From: Fervidicola ferrireducens
GTDB lineage: Bacteria > Bacillota > Thermosediminibacteria > Thermosediminibacterales > Thermosediminibacteraceae
Assembly (NCBI RefSeq): GCF_001562425.1
Contig: NZ_LOED01000017.1
Span: 1-50,425 of the forward strand
Direction of reading: 5' to 3'
DNA: 50,425 nucleotides
Shown: one piece after another, positions 14,722 to 22,406 of the stretch
Position numbering within the stretch: the stretch's first letter is position 1
Layout: each line of letters opens with the position of its first letter
Made by a program: the position numbers and the translations under genes
The notes under the pieces: model-generated
What the model saw: the letters and a program-made list of their open reading frames with translations, nothing else
What the model was told of the DNA's origin: nothing
Databases searched by the model: none

Positions 14722-14787
14722 CTGTTATAAAACAACAATTGCATATATGTACTGTAATAGTACATATATGACTTCTAGTTATAACAG
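14722..14787. repeat. Nested inverted repeats in the por leader
   Basis: The inner repeat is perfect: CATATATGTACT (14742-14753), 5 nt, AGTACATATATG (14759-14770). The outer repeat is CTGTTATAA (14722-14730) with TTATAACAG (14779-14787), nearly concentric with the inner one. TATAACAG recurs at 14847-14854, overlapping the -10 region. The symmetry suggests operator sites for a dimeric regulator, or a leader RNA hairpin. Confidence 0.6.
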
Positions 14788-14844
14788 AACCTCAAGACCT
14801 TAATTTTGTAGCTCCTCATCAAATGATACAGTAAACTCTATTAA

Positions 14845-14873
14845 AGTATAACAGAGTGGGAATTTGTAGTCAA
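14845..14873 (-). promoter_or_regulatory. Sigma-A promoter of the porGDAB operon
   Basis: On the minus strand TTGACT (14868-14873), a 17-nt spacer and TATACT (14845-14850). It lies just past the accC stop codon and gives a leader of about 145 nt. Confidence 0.82.
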
Positions 14874-14898
14874 GCGAATTTTCTTAACAATTCCAGAA

Positions 14899-16248
14899 TT
14901 ACCCAAGAAGCCTTCTCTGAATAAAATTGGTGTATATCTCGCCTCTCTGGAAAAAGGCGTTGTCCATTATTTTGAGATGGAACGGGATGTTGGTGGGGAT
15001 CCCATCGACCTGCATCTCCATAAGAGCCCTTTTCATCCGCGAAATGGCTTCCTGCCGTGTCGGCGCCCACGCTATCACCTTTGCTATCATAGAATCATAG
15101 TACGGCGAAACTTCACAGCCCGTATAGATGGCACTGTCAACCCTTATGCCGAATCCACCGGGTGCGTGATAAAATTCGACCTTCCCGGGAGTCGGGACGA
15201 AGTTGCGCAAAGGGTCTTCGGCATTTATGCGGCACTCGATGGCATGGCCGCAAAGTTTTATATCTTCCTGTTTGAACTTTAGCTTTTCTCCCGCCGCTAT
15301 TAGTATTTGCTGTTTTATGAGGTCTATCCCCGTTACCATCTCGGTTACCCCGTGTTCTACCTGAATCCTCGTATTCATCTCTATAAAATAATAGTTACCG
15401 TTTCTGTCCAGGAGGAATTCAACGGTGCCGGCACTGTAATAACCCACCTGCCTGGCGGCCTTAACGGCATCGCTTCCCATCCTTTCCCTCAATTCGGGGG
15501 AAATGGCCGGCGACGGCGCCTCTTCCAGTATTTTCTGGTGGCGCCTTTGAATGGAGCAATCCCGTTCGTAAAGGTGAATAACATTGCCGTGTACATCGCC
15601 CAAAATCTGGATTTCTACGTGCCGGGGCTCCTCGATGTATTTCTCCAGGTAAATCTGTGGATTTCCAAAGGCGGCTTCCGCTTCCTGCCTGGCAAGGGCC
15701 ACGGATTTCCTGAGTTCTTCAGGATTTTGGGCGAGCCGCATGCCCCTACCCCCTCCCCCAGCAGTAGCTTTTATTATAACCGGATATCCTATTTTGCTTG
15801 CCACCGAAAGGGCATGGTCTTCATCCTCAATAACCCCGCCGGAGCCGGGCACCACCGGGATTCCGGCTTTTTCCATTTCCGCTTTGGCGGAGGCTTTGTC
15901 ACCCATGATTTGTACGGAATGGGACGACGGCCCTATAAAGGTAATGCCGCAGGTGGAACACATCTCGGCAAAATAGGCGTTTTCCGCCAGGAATCCGTAC
16001 CCCGGATGGATGGCATCGGCCTTTTTGGTCTTGGCAGCCGCTATTATGTTTTGTATGTTGAGGTAGCTCTGGGCAGCGGAAGGAGGCCCAATGCACACGC
16101 TTTCATCGGCTAGCTTTACGTGCAGGCTGTCCCTGTCGGCCTCCGAATATACCGCCACCGTTTTTATGCCCAATTCCTTACAGGCCCGTATTATCCTTAC
16201 GGCTATCTCTCCGCGGTTTGCTATGAGTACCTTTTCGAACATAGACAT
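14899..16248 (-). CDS. accC: Biotin carboxylase subunit (AccC-type) of a two-subunit pyruvate carboxylase
   Basis: A 449-residue ATP-grasp enzyme that carboxylates biotin with bicarbonate and ATP. Motifs: N-terminal [20 protein letters not shown], the glycine-rich ATP loop [12 protein letters not shown] (about 161-172), and [14 protein letters not shown] (about 290-303) containing the catalytic Arg and Glu. The ATG (16246-16248) directly abuts the stop codon of the upstream carboxyltransferase gene (TAG-ATG), so the pair is co-translated. AccC-type subunits serve acetyl-CoA carboxylase or pyruvate carboxylase; pairing with the pyruvate-type carboxyltransferase here favours the latter. It might serve both. 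Confidence 0.92.
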   Translation of the reverse strand: MSMFEKVLIANRGEIAVRIIRACKELGIKTVAVYSEADRDSLHVKLADESVCIGPPSAAQSYLNIQNIIAAAKTKKADAIHPGYGFLAENAYFAEMCSTCGITFIGPSSHSVQIMGDKASAKAEMEKAGIPVVPGSGGVIEDEDHALSVASKIGYPVIIKATAGGGGRGMRLAQNPEELRKSVALARQEAEAAFGNPQIYLEKYIEEPRHVEIQILGDVHGNVIHLYERDCSIQRRHQKILEEAPSPAISPELRERMGSDAVKAARQVGYYSAGTVEFLLDRNGNYYFIEMNTRIQVEHGVTEMVTGIDLIKQQILIAAGEKLKFKQEDIKLCGHAIECRINAEDPLRNFVPTPGKVEFYHAPGGFGIRVDSAIYTGCEVSPYYDSMIAKVIAWAPTRQEAISRMKRALMEMQVDGIPTNIPFHLKIMDNAFFQRGEIYTNFIQRRLLG

Positions 16249-18075
16249 CTACTCCCTTTCCAGCCTGAAGAGGACCTGACCGTATTCCACCGGGTGGCCG
16301 TTTTCGACCAGAATCTCCACTACCCTCCCGGCGACGTCGGAAGTTATCTCGTTCATAAGCTTCATGGCTTCTATGATGCAGAGGGTCTGCCCGGGTTTCA
16401 CCCTGCTTCCCACCTCCACAAAGGGCGGTGCATCCGGAGCCGGCGCCCGGTAAAAAGTACCTACCATAGGCGATTTTATTTCGACCATTCTGTCGCTTTT
16501 TTCAGGCTTTGGCACGGCTTTGGCCTTATCTTCGATGTTTTCCTCTTTTCTTGCACCCCGCTGAAGTGCCCCTCTTTTTATATTGAGTTTTACCCCTTCG
16601 CTTTCAATGCTGAGTTCCGTTATGCCGGTCTCTTCGAGAGTTTTGATTAGTTCCGTAATTTTTTTGAGGTCCATACCCTCTTCCTCAACCTCCTTATCTT
16701 TTTCTTCTACAGCCTTTTGGCGGCTGCCTCCCGGCACCAGCTTCCCTTCCTTTCTCTTTTCCAGGAACTTTTTTGCAACCTGCGGGAAAAGGGCGTAAGA
16801 TATAACATCTTCCTCGCTTCGAGCAAGGTCTCCCGCCTCCCTCCTCGCCCTTTCCATAAGAGGTTCAAGATAATCGGCTGGTCTTCGACTAATCGGCTCT
16901 TCATCCCCGATTATCTTTCTTTTCACATTTTCATCCATGCCGGCCGGAGGCTTTCCGTAAAAGCCTTTCACGTAATTTTTCACTTCTTCGGGGACTATCC
17001 TGTACCTTTCGCCCAGGAGCACGTTTAGTACCGCCTGAATTCCCACTATCTGACTCGTGGGAGTAACCAGCGGAGGATATCCGAGCTCCGCCCTTACCCT
17101 AGGTATCTCCTCCAACACCTCTTTCAGGCGGTGTTCGGCCTTTTGTTCCTTAAGCTGGCTTACCAGGTTGGAAATCATCCCTCCGGGAACCTGATGCTCG
17201 AAAACCCCCATGTCGGTAAGCCGGGTCACGCCGCGCTCAAAGCCCAGCTTGCGGCGAAGCTCCTCAAAATATTCTGCTATTTCAAACAAGAGGTGCATGT
17301 CGAGGCCAGTATCCCACTCGGTCCCCGAAAGGGATCTTACTAAGGTTTCCACCGGGGGCAGCGAGGAGCCAAAGGCAAGAGGCGTGCTTGCGGTATCCAC
17401 CGCGTCCACACCCGCCCTTACGGCTTCAAGGTAAGCGCCCAAGGCCAGCCCTCCGATATAGTGGCTGTGAAGTTGAATCGGCACATTCAACCTTTCCTTG
17501 AAGAGTTTAACGAGCTCGTATGCTTCAAAGGGTGAGAGAAGCCCTGCCATGTCCTTTATGCAGATGGAATCCACACCCATTTTTTCAAGCTCCAGCGCCA
17601 CATCGAGGTAATGGTCGATTGTGTGCACGGGACTTATGGTGTAGACCACCGTCCCCTGAACGTGAGCTCCTTCCCTTTTTGCGATTTTTATGGGGAATTC
17701 CATATTCCTCAGGTCATTTAGCGCATCGAAGATTCGAATGATGTCTATTCCGTTTTCCACGGCCTTTCCTATGAAGGCCTCCACCACATCGTCGGGATAG
17801 TGTCTGTATCCCACCAGCGACTGGCCCCTCAGGAGCATCTGAAGGGGGGTATTTTTGACGTACTTTTTAATGGTTCTCAGGCGCTCCCAGGGGTCCTCAT
17901 CGAGATACCGAAGGCACACATCGAAAGTAGCGCCTCCCCATACTTCCAGGGAGTGATACCCCACGCTGTCTACTTTTTCAAGTATGGGAAGCATGTCACT
18001 TAAAGTCATCCTCGTCGCCCACAGGCTCTGATGTCCGTCTCTCAAAGTTACATCGGTAATTTTGACCTTCCCCAC
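16249..18075 (-). CDS. Pyruvate/oxaloacetate carboxyltransferase fused to an AccB-like biotin carrier
   Basis: 608 residues in two parts. Residues 1 to about 455 are an HMGL-like TIM barrel plus PYC/OADA domain, with [13 protein letters not shown] (6-18), metal ligands in LHSHYIGG (about 205-212) and the biotin-pocket Lys in IKDMAGL. Residues about 465-608 look like an acetyl-CoA carboxylase [24 protein letters not shown], a linker and the biotinylation site EAMKLMNE near residue 570. The usual PycB/OadA carrier tail lacks such an AccB-like N-terminal helix. With AccC it should make oxaloacetate from pyruvate for anaplerosis; no sodium-pump OadB/OadG subunits are nearby, so decarboxylase use is unlikely. 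GTG start at 18073-18075 behind GGGGGG. Confidence 0.9.
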   Translation of the reverse strand: MGKVKITDVTLRDGHQSLWATRMTLSDMLPILEKVDSVGYHSLEVWGGATFDVCLRYLDEDPWERLRTIKKYVKNTPLQMLLRGQSLVGYRHYPDDVVEAFIGKAVENGIDIIRIFDALNDLRNMEFPIKIAKREGAHVQGTVVYTISPVHTIDHYLDVALELEKMGVDSICIKDMAGLLSPFEAYELVKLFKERLNVPIQLHSHYIGGLALGAYLEAVRAGVDAVDTASTPLAFGSSLPPVETLVRSLSGTEWDTGLDMHLLFEIAEYFEELRRKLGFERGVTRLTDMGVFEHQVPGGMISNLVSQLKEQKAEHRLKEVLEEIPRVRAELGYPPLVTPTSQIVGIQAVLNVLLGERYRIVPEEVKNYVKGFYGKPPAGMDENVKRKIIGDEEPISRRPADYLEPLMERARREAGDLARSEEDVISYALFPQVAKKFLEKRKEGKLVPGGSRQKAVEEKDKEVEEEGMDLKKITELIKTLEETGITELSIESEGVKLNIKRGALQRGARKEENIEDKAKAVPKPEKSDRMVEIKSPMVGTFYRAPAPDAPPFVEVGSRVKPGQTLCIIEAMKLMNEITSDVAGRVVEILVENGHPVEYGQVLFRLERE

Positions 18076-18140
18076 AACATTATCCCCCCAAATTTATTGA
18101 ATCGGAATTTTCTTGAATAATGTATAAAATTATTTTTGTA

Positions 18141-18169
18141 ATTATACATGAATACCGAATGATTGTCAA
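18141..18169 (-). promoter_or_regulatory. Perfect-consensus sigma-A promoter of the pyruvate carboxylase operon
   Basis: On the minus strand TTGACA (18164-18169), a 17-nt spacer and TATAAT (18141-18146), 66 nt upstream of the GTG start. All 12 core bases match the consensus. Confidence 0.88.
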
Positions 18170-18192
18170 TTATAATGTAAATTTTATTCGGA

Positions 18193-18228
18193 AAAAATAA
18201 AAACCCTTCGAATCAACCGAAGGGTTTT
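18193..18228 (-). terminator. Terminator of the yaaL-bofA unit
   Basis: A 10-11-bp stem, AAACCCTTCG / CGAAGGGTTT, with a 7-nt loop is followed on the minus strand by TTTTTATTTTTT. It insulates the bofA transcript from the pyruvate carboxylase promoter. Confidence 0.85.
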
Positions 18229-18248
18229 GGCCGGATGTCATGCGGTAC

Positions 18249-18518
18249 TTACAGGAGACTCTTAAGCGCAATCAAAAGCAACACGCCGGGAACCCCTAGA
18301 AACCCGACAACCAAAGCATTGACCGGATTTAAAGCTATGTGAAGCCCCACGTAATTCCCTATGAAGTTCAGAAGGACCAGTATTAGCCCGCCCACTACGG
18401 CGTTGTAAATGAGCCTTAGCACCAGCCTTATTGGTCCCAGCAACATCCTGCCTATGGCGTAGAGCATCAAGAGCCCAAACGCATAGGCCAGAATCGCTCC
18501 TATGTCGATTTGATTCAC
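18249..18518 (-). CDS. bofA: BofA family protein (pro-sigma-K processing inhibitor)
   Basis: An 89-residue integral membrane protein with two strongly hydrophobic segments and the BofA C-terminus LNPVNALVVGFLGVPGVLLL. In Bacillus BofA holds the SpoIVFB protease inactive in the mother-cell outer forespore membrane until engulfment is complete. The second GTG (18516-18518) has correct spacing to GGAGGGG; a GTG three codons earlier is too close to it. It follows yaaL, as in Bacillus, and this syntenic position strengthens the call. It suggests an endospore-forming organism or a recent descendant. Confidence 0.88.
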   Translation of the reverse strand: MNQIDIGAILAYAFGLLMLYAIGRMLLGPIRLVLRLIYNAVVGGLILVLLNFIGNYVGLHIALNPVNALVVGFLGVPGVLLLIALKSLL

Positions 18519-18554
18519 AACTTTCACCCCTCCGGGCTTTTTTGTACATACTTA

Positions 18555-18827
18555 TTACTGCTTCCCGGAGGTTATGCCCTGTTCACGCGCTTTTTTCAAA
18601 AGGTAAATGAACTTTCTCCTTGCCGCCTCCATGGTGTATATGGCATGGTCCACCAGGTCCGGGTCCGTCACGCTCTGGAAGTATTTTTCAGCTGACAAGA
18701 GCTCCATGTGGGCTTTTTTAACTTCGTCGCTCAGAGAAAACTCCTGGGGCTTTACGGTGCCATCCTGGTCTTCCAGCAGAAAAGACGAAAGTTCCGAAAA
18801 AAACCTGGCTATATCCTCTTTCTTCAA
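18555..18827 (-). CDS. YaaL family protein (DUF2508)
   Basis: A 90-residue protein; the C-terminal half (AHMELLSAEKYFQSVTDPDL, then ARRKFIYLLKKA) is the DUF2508/YaaL pattern. Function is unknown, but it is conserved between recR and bofA in Firmicutes. The start is TTG at 18825-18827, six nt after GAGGTG; an in-frame ATG 36 codons upstream has no ribosome binding site and gives residues not seen in the family. The start codon and ribosome binding site lie inside a long inverted repeat that could hide them in the mRNA. bofA follows 36 nt later. Confidence 0.82.
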   Translation of the reverse strand: MKKEDIARFFSELSSFLLEDQDGTVKPQEFSLSDEVKKAHMELLSAEKYFQSVTDPDLVDHAIYTMEAARRKFIYLLKKAREQGITSGKQ

Positions 18828-18897
18828 AGCAACCACCTCTTTTGAAATTTTAACCAGTTTTACAGGTTTTATTCCGGTGGTTGCTAAGAAAGAGGGA
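18814..18897 (-). repeat. Inverted repeat covering the yaaL ribosome binding site and start
   Basis: Arm 18814-18837 contains the yaaL GAGGTGG region, TTG start and first codons. Arm 18876-18897, in the leader, is its reverse complement for 20 nt except for exactly three missing bases that correspond to the TTG start. The arms are 38 nt apart. Folded in mRNA, about 20 bp would form with the start codon bulged out. Confidence 0.8.
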
Positions 18898-19016
18898 TTA
18901 TCTCCAGCATCATCGATGACAGTATAATAAATCATTTAAAATTAAAAGATTAAAAGGAAACCGGAAAAATCCGGCGAATATTATATTCTCGATTATTTTT
19001 TCAGGAGGTCATTACA

Positions 19017-19604
19017 ATGCCAAATTTCATCGCTTTTCTGTCCTACGCCCTGATCAACACCTTTACTCCGGGGCCGAACAACATCCTATCGATGACTTTC
19101 GCGACAAATATGGGATTCAAAAAAACCTTCAGGTTCATTTTGGGAGTAGCCATCGGGTTTACGGTGGTAATGATGCTGTGCAACTACTTTAACCTCTTCC
19201 TTTTTTACGCCGTACCTCTTGCGGGGGAAATCATGAAAATTTTCGGCGCAATATACATAATTTATCTTGCGGTGAAGATATTAAAAAGCAATCCGGATGA
19301 AAATAATTCCATTATGGAAAAAAGCAGCTCCTTTGCCGCCGGTCTCTTGTTGCAGTTTTTCAATCCGAAAGTCATACTATATGGAATAACCGTAACTTCG
19401 AGTTTTATAACGCCCTACTACAAATCGAGCCTGGTGATTATCATGTTTTCCCTGTTCCTTGCCTTTCTGAGCTTCCTTTCGACCTGCTCGTGGGCCCTAT
19501 TTGGTGCTGCCTTCCAAAGATTTTTAAAAAGATACAAAAACGCCTTCAATGCGTTGATGGCACTCCTTTTGCTATACTCGGCCTTTTCAATTTTGGCTTC
19601 CTGA
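19017..19604 (+). CDS. LysE/RhtB family amino-acid exporter
   Basis: A 195-residue membrane protein with about six hydrophobic segments. The N-terminal signature SYALINTFTPGPNN (9-22) and the later LLLQFFNPKVILY (about 110-122) are typical of LysE/RhtB proteins, which export amino acids or related small molecules. The substrate cannot be told from sequence. The ATG at 19017 has CAGGAGGT 7 nt upstream. It is transcribed divergently from yaaL-bofA and converges on recR across the IS element, so it is an insertion into the otherwise conserved recR-yaaL-bofA order. Confidence 0.9.
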   Translation: MPNFIAFLSYALINTFTPGPNNILSMTFATNMGFKKTFRFILGVAIGFTVVMMLCNYFNLFLFYAVPLAGEIMKIFGAIYIIYLAVKILKSNPDENNSIMEKSSSFAAGLLLQFFNPKVILYGITVTSSFITPYYKSSLVIIMFSLFLAFLSFLSTCSWALFGAAFQRFLKRYKNAFNALMALLLLYSAFSILAS

Positions 19605-19658
19605 AATTAAAAAACACCGCTTTTAGAAAACCAGGGGAGCGCGAGGGGGCAGTAATCC

Positions 19659-19676
19659 CCCTCAATTTATTGAGGG
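19659..19676. repeat. Left-end subterminal hairpin of the IS200/IS605 element
   Basis: CCCTCAAT-TT-ATTGAGGG is a perfect 8-bp stem. The same sequence recurs at the right end. Y1 transposases recognise such hairpins in single-stranded DNA. Confidence 0.8.
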
Positions 19677-19737
19677 TATACACGGACCCCATCGCTCTAA
19701 CCTTTACAAGTGTTTCGCGGTACGTTATCATAATGGT

Positions 19738-20157
19738 ATGAAGAAAGAAGCTTGGAAATCAACCGGAACAGCAGTTTACAACATCAACTACCATTTTGTA
19801 TGGTCAACTAAGTACCGCCGAAAGGTATTGTTCCCACCAGTAGACGAAACCCTGAAGGGAGCAATTACTGCTCTCTGCAAGGAACATGGCTACGAGTTGC
19901 TGGCCCTGGAGGTCATGCCCGACCACGTACACGCTTTTCTTTCCGCCCCTCCCAAAATAGCTCCGGCAGTAATCGCCAAGGTGCTGAAAGGCTCCACAGC
20001 ACGGACGCTTTTTGTGAAGCATCCGGAACTCAAGAAGAAACTCGGGGGCGGCCACCTATGGAACCCAAGCTACTATGTGGGCACAGCTGGACAGGTCTCG
20101 AGCGAGACCATTAGGCGGTATATCGAAGCCCAAAAAACAGAGGAAGGAGGTGAATAG
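19738..20157 (+). CDS. tnpA: IS200/IS605 family transposase TnpA (Y1 HUH)
   Basis: A 139-residue single-strand transposase. The HUH metal motif is H63-V-H65 in MPDHVHAF, and the catalytic tyrosine is Tyr128 in SSETIRRYIEAQ. Length and the N-terminal NINYHFVWSTKYRRKVL segment are typical. It excises and inserts the element as a single-stranded circle, usually 3-prime of a short target sequence. The ATG at 19738 follows ATCATAATGGT with only a weak ribosome binding site, common for these genes. All key residues are intact, so it may be active. tnpB follows without a gap. Confidence 0.95.
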   Translation: MKKEAWKSTGTAVYNINYHFVWSTKYRRKVLFPPVDETLKGAITALCKEHGYELLALEVMPDHVHAFLSAPPKIAPAVIAKVLKGSTARTLFVKHPELKKKLGGGHLWNPSYYVGTAGQVSSETIRRYIEAQKTEEGGE

Positions 20158-21390
20158 GTGCCTTTAATCACCCTCAAGGCTCAGGTCCACGCAGATCCTC
20201 AGACCGAAGCTGTTCTAAAAGACGCCATGTTCTGCGCCACCAAGATCTACAACGGCCTTCTGTGGCACCTGCGGAAAGAGTACAAAGAAACCGGGAAAGT
20301 AAATATTTCTCGAAAGAACCTCAACCGCATCTTGAAAGAGCTACCCAGGGCCAAAGGGTACTACTCGATGTCAATCCAGCTCACCCGTGATGAGGTACGG
20401 GAAGCGTATAAGTCTTTCTTTGCTCTTAAGAAGAAGGGTCTCACGCAGCACGAGGCTCCCGGCTTCCGGCGAAAGAACTGTCTTTCCCCGCTCAAGTACG
20501 TCCAAAGCGGGTTCATGGTAGATGGAGATAGAGTTACTCTGAGCCTGGGCACCAGCCGGGAAGATGGTGTAAAACAGGTGTCTTTCCGCATATCTCATCG
20601 TCCTGATATTGAATACGAACGGGTGCGGGAGCTTTCCATCGCCTACGACAAGGTGTCCGGGCGAATAGAAGCCCGCCTGGTGGTGGAAGTTAAGGCCCGT
20701 GAGAACAATGGGACGGGGAAAGCGGCGGTAGATCTCGGGGAGACGGTCCTCATGGCCTGTGCTTTTGACGATGGTGCGGTAATGCTTTGCTCCGGTAGGC
20801 TGATCAAAGCCATAAGGCGCTACTGGCAGAAGGTAAGGGCCAATCTTAAACAAAATTCACGCAGGTGGAGAGAGACAGCACACCGGGAGAAGAAGCAGGT
20901 TGAACAACTACTGCATGCAGCCACATCTCACCTTATTGCGGAGTGCGTGCAGCGGGGCGTGAAAGAAATAGCTATAGGGAACCTTAACGGAATCCGGGAA
21001 AGCATTGCCTATGGAGACCGGCTGAACCAGCGGCTACACGCCTGGCCGTACCGAAAGTTGATTAATATGCTTAAATACAAAGGGGCAATGGCGGGAATTT
21101 TGGTACGGGATAACGTAGATGAGAAGAGTACGTCCATTACTTGTCACGCCTGCGGGAATGTTATGGCTTCCAACAGGAGGTATCGGGGTTTGTATATATG
21201 TTCCTGCGGCTGGAGGGCGCAGGCGGACGTAAACGGTGCCCTGAACATCTACGAGAGAGTATATCAGGTATCTCCCGTGAAGGGGAGTAGTGGCCGAGTG
21301 GCGCGGCCCGCGGTCGTGTCATACCACTTGGGATGGCACGGCGTCGCTGAACCGAAGCGCAGGGATAAAACCCTGTGTGCATCCGCTTGA
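20158..21390 (+). CDS. tnpB: TnpB RNA-guided nuclease (IS605 OrfB/IS1341 type)
   Basis: A 410-residue protein. The RuvC-I Asp is Asp192 (AAVDLGET), RuvC-III is Asp357 (QADVNGALN), and a zinc ribbon is CHAC...CSC (329-350). The usual RuvC-II Glu (consensus EDL) is absent: the segment reads IAIGNLNGIRES, with Gly274 at that place. Glu281 might substitute, as in TnpB groups with a rearranged catalytic site. TnpB cuts DNA next to a target-adjacent motif using an RNA from the element right end and helps retain the element. The GTG start directly abuts the tnpA stop, with GGAGGTG upstream. Confidence 0.93.
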   Translation: MPLITLKAQVHADPQTEAVLKDAMFCATKIYNGLLWHLRKEYKETGKVNISRKNLNRILKELPRAKGYYSMSIQLTRDEVREAYKSFFALKKKGLTQHEAPGFRRKNCLSPLKYVQSGFMVDGDRVTLSLGTSREDGVKQVSFRISHRPDIEYERVRELSIAYDKVSGRIEARLVVEVKARENNGTGKAAVDLGETVLMACAFDDGAVMLCSGRLIKAIRRYWQKVRANLKQNSRRWRETAHREKKQVEQLLHAATSHLIAECVQRGVKEIAIGNLNGIRESIAYGDRLNQRLHAWPYRKLINMLKYKGAMAGILVRDNVDEKSTSITCHACGNVMASNRRYRGLYICSCGWRAQADVNGALNIYERVYQVSPVKGSSGRVARPAVVSYHLGWHGVAEPKRRDKTLCASA

Positions 21391-21425
21391 GGATGCCCCT
21401 CAATTTATTGAGGGGAGGACGTCAC
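21240..21425 (+). ncRNA. Candidate omega (right-end) RNA of TnpB
   Basis: In this family the guide scaffold overlaps the 3-prime end of tnpB and the right end. Here this stretch contains the tnpB tail, an AGGGATAAAACCCT stem (21361-21374), a GGATGCCCC hairpin and the GTCAC boundary. The guide would then be the flanking terminator/recR sequence. The 5-prime limit is a guess. Confidence 0.35.
21396..21415. repeat. Right-end subterminal hairpin of the IS200/IS605 element
   Basis: CCCCTCAAT-TT-ATTGAGGGG, a 9-bp stem, one base pair longer than the left-end copy. A related hairpin flanked by the same ATGCCCC and GGAGGA-GTCAC sequences lies at 32410-32442 on the other strand. Confidence 0.8.
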
Positions 21426-21447
21426 GCTGTGATCCTAAAAGCGGTGT

Positions 21448-22044
21448 CTACATCTCCCTGCGGCCCTCCAAGGCCTTCGCCAGGGTTATCTCGTCGGCGT
21501 AATCCAGGTCCCCACCCACCGGGATGCCGTGGGCTATGCGCGTAACTTTGAGCCCCAGGGGTTTTAAAAGCCTTGCGATGTAAAGGGCCGTGGCCTCGCC
21601 TTCCACGTCGGGATTGGTGGCGATTATGACTTCCTTCACGCCAGAGGAAACTCTAGCAAGAAGCTCCTTTATCCTTATATCATCGGGACCTATACCCTCA
21701 AGGGGCGATATGACGCCGTGCAGCACATGATACAGCCCTTTGTAGTCCCTCGTTTTTTCCACCGCTACCACGTCCTTGGGCTCTTCCACCACCATTATGG
21801 TGGTTCTATCCCTATGCGGGGCGCTGCATATGCTGCACGGGTCCACGTCGGTAAAGTTCCCGCACACGGAACAGTACACTATGGATTCTTTTGCATCGGC
21901 TATAGCCTGGACGAGATTTGTAACCCTCTCTTTCGGCATTTTCAAAATGTAAAAAGTAAGCCGCTGGGCCGTCTTCGGCCCTATGCCTGGCAGGCGCGAA
22001 AGTTCATCTATAAGCCGGGCTATGGGCTGTGCGTAATATGCCAT
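21448..22044 (-). CDS. recR: Recombination mediator protein RecR
   Basis: A 198-residue DNA-binding protein of the RecFOR pathway, which helps load RecA on gapped DNA. The order is an N-terminal helix-hairpin-helix ([15 protein letters not shown], about 15-29), a zinc finger CSVC...CSIC (about 57-73), and a Toprim domain ([23 protein letters not shown] near the end). The ATG start at 22042-22044 has AAGGAAGG upstream. It follows ybaB by 12 nt in the standard dnaX-ybaB-recR operon. Its terminator hairpin is split by the IS200/IS605 insertion. Confidence 0.97.
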   Translation of the reverse strand: MAYYAQPIARLIDELSRLPGIGPKTAQRLTFYILKMPKERVTNLVQAIADAKESIVYCSVCGNFTDVDPCSICSAPHRDRTTIMVVEEPKDVVAVEKTRDYKGLYHVLHGVISPLEGIGPDDIRIKELLARVSSGVKEVIIATNPDVEGEATALYIARLLKPLGLKVTRIAHGIPVGGDLDYADEITLAKALEGRREM

Positions 22045-22056
22045 ATCGATCCTTCC

Positions 22057-22386
22057 TTAAAAAAGCCCCGGTATGTTGAGGCCTCCGGTGAGTTTCTCCA
22101 TTTCACTTGCCACCATTTCCTCGGCTTTCTGCAGGGCTTCGTTGACGGCGGCAAGGATGAGGTCTTCCAGCATTTCCACATCCTCGGGGTCCACGGCTTC
22201 CGGCTGAATCTTTATTTCCACAAGTTCTTTTTTACCGTTGGCCACTGCCCTTACCGCGCCACCGCCGGCCGTCGCTTCCACCGTCCTTTCTTTTAGTTCT
22301 TCCTGGAGTTTTGCCATCTCTTCCTGCATCTTCTGGACCTGCTTCATGAGCTTGTTTATATTCCCCATACCGCCGAAATTTTTCAT
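22057..22386 (-). CDS. YbaB/EbfC family nucleoid-associated protein
   Basis: A 109-residue protein; [20 protein letters not shown] and the long helical arms fit YbaB/EbfC, a dimeric DNA-binding nucleoid protein nearly always encoded between dnaX and recR. I chose the ATG at 22384-22386, which follows GGAGGT; an in-frame ATG five codons earlier lies before that site. The spacing to dnaX is about 20 nt. It is the counterpart of Bacillus yaaK. Confidence 0.95.
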   Translation of the reverse strand: MKNFGGMGNINKLMKQVQKMQEEMAKLQEELKERTVEATAGGGAVRAVANGKKELVEIKIQPEAVDPEDVEMLEDLILAAVNEALQKAEEMVASEMEKLTGGLNIPGLF

Positions 22387-22406
22387 AAAATCAACCTCCA
22401 TTCCGG

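Larger units (their letters stand above)
19627..21425 (+). mobile_element. IS200/IS605 family element (tnpA + tnpB)
   Basis: About 1.8 kb with a Y1 transposase gene, an adjacent tnpB and subterminal hairpins of near-identical sequence at both ends, the layout of this family. The right end is placed after GTCAC (21421-21425) because an independent IS605-type end at 32410 also stops at GTCAC, where Uma2 coding sequence resumes. The left boundary is less certain. As expected for the family there is no terminal inverted repeat or target duplication; the complementary 13-mers flanking it belong to the target terminator. Confidence 0.85.
19614..21447 (-). terminator. recR terminator hairpin split by an IS element
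   Basis: ACACCGCTTTTAG (19614-19626) and CTAAAAGCGGTGT (21435-21447) are perfect 13-bp complements, one next to the lysE stop and the other abutting the recR stop. On the minus strand the distal arm is followed by TTTTTAATTTC. Without the roughly 1.8 kb between them they would form a strong intrinsic terminator for dnaX-ybaB-recR. The intervening DNA is the IS200/IS605 element. Confidence 0.7.

Noticed and set aside
14722-14787. Rex or Fnr binding site in the por leader
   Set aside because: The repeats do not fit TTGTTAA-N4-TTAACAA or TTGAT-N4-ATCAA closely enough to name a regulator.
15307-16113. Plus-strand open frame of 268 codons antisense to accC
   Set aside because: It lies wholly opposite a well-conserved gene and its composition is that of a reverse-strand shadow.
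18555-18935. Long form of YaaL starting at 18935
   Set aside because: The extra 36 residues have no ribosome binding site and do not resemble the family; they read through the leader inverted repeat.
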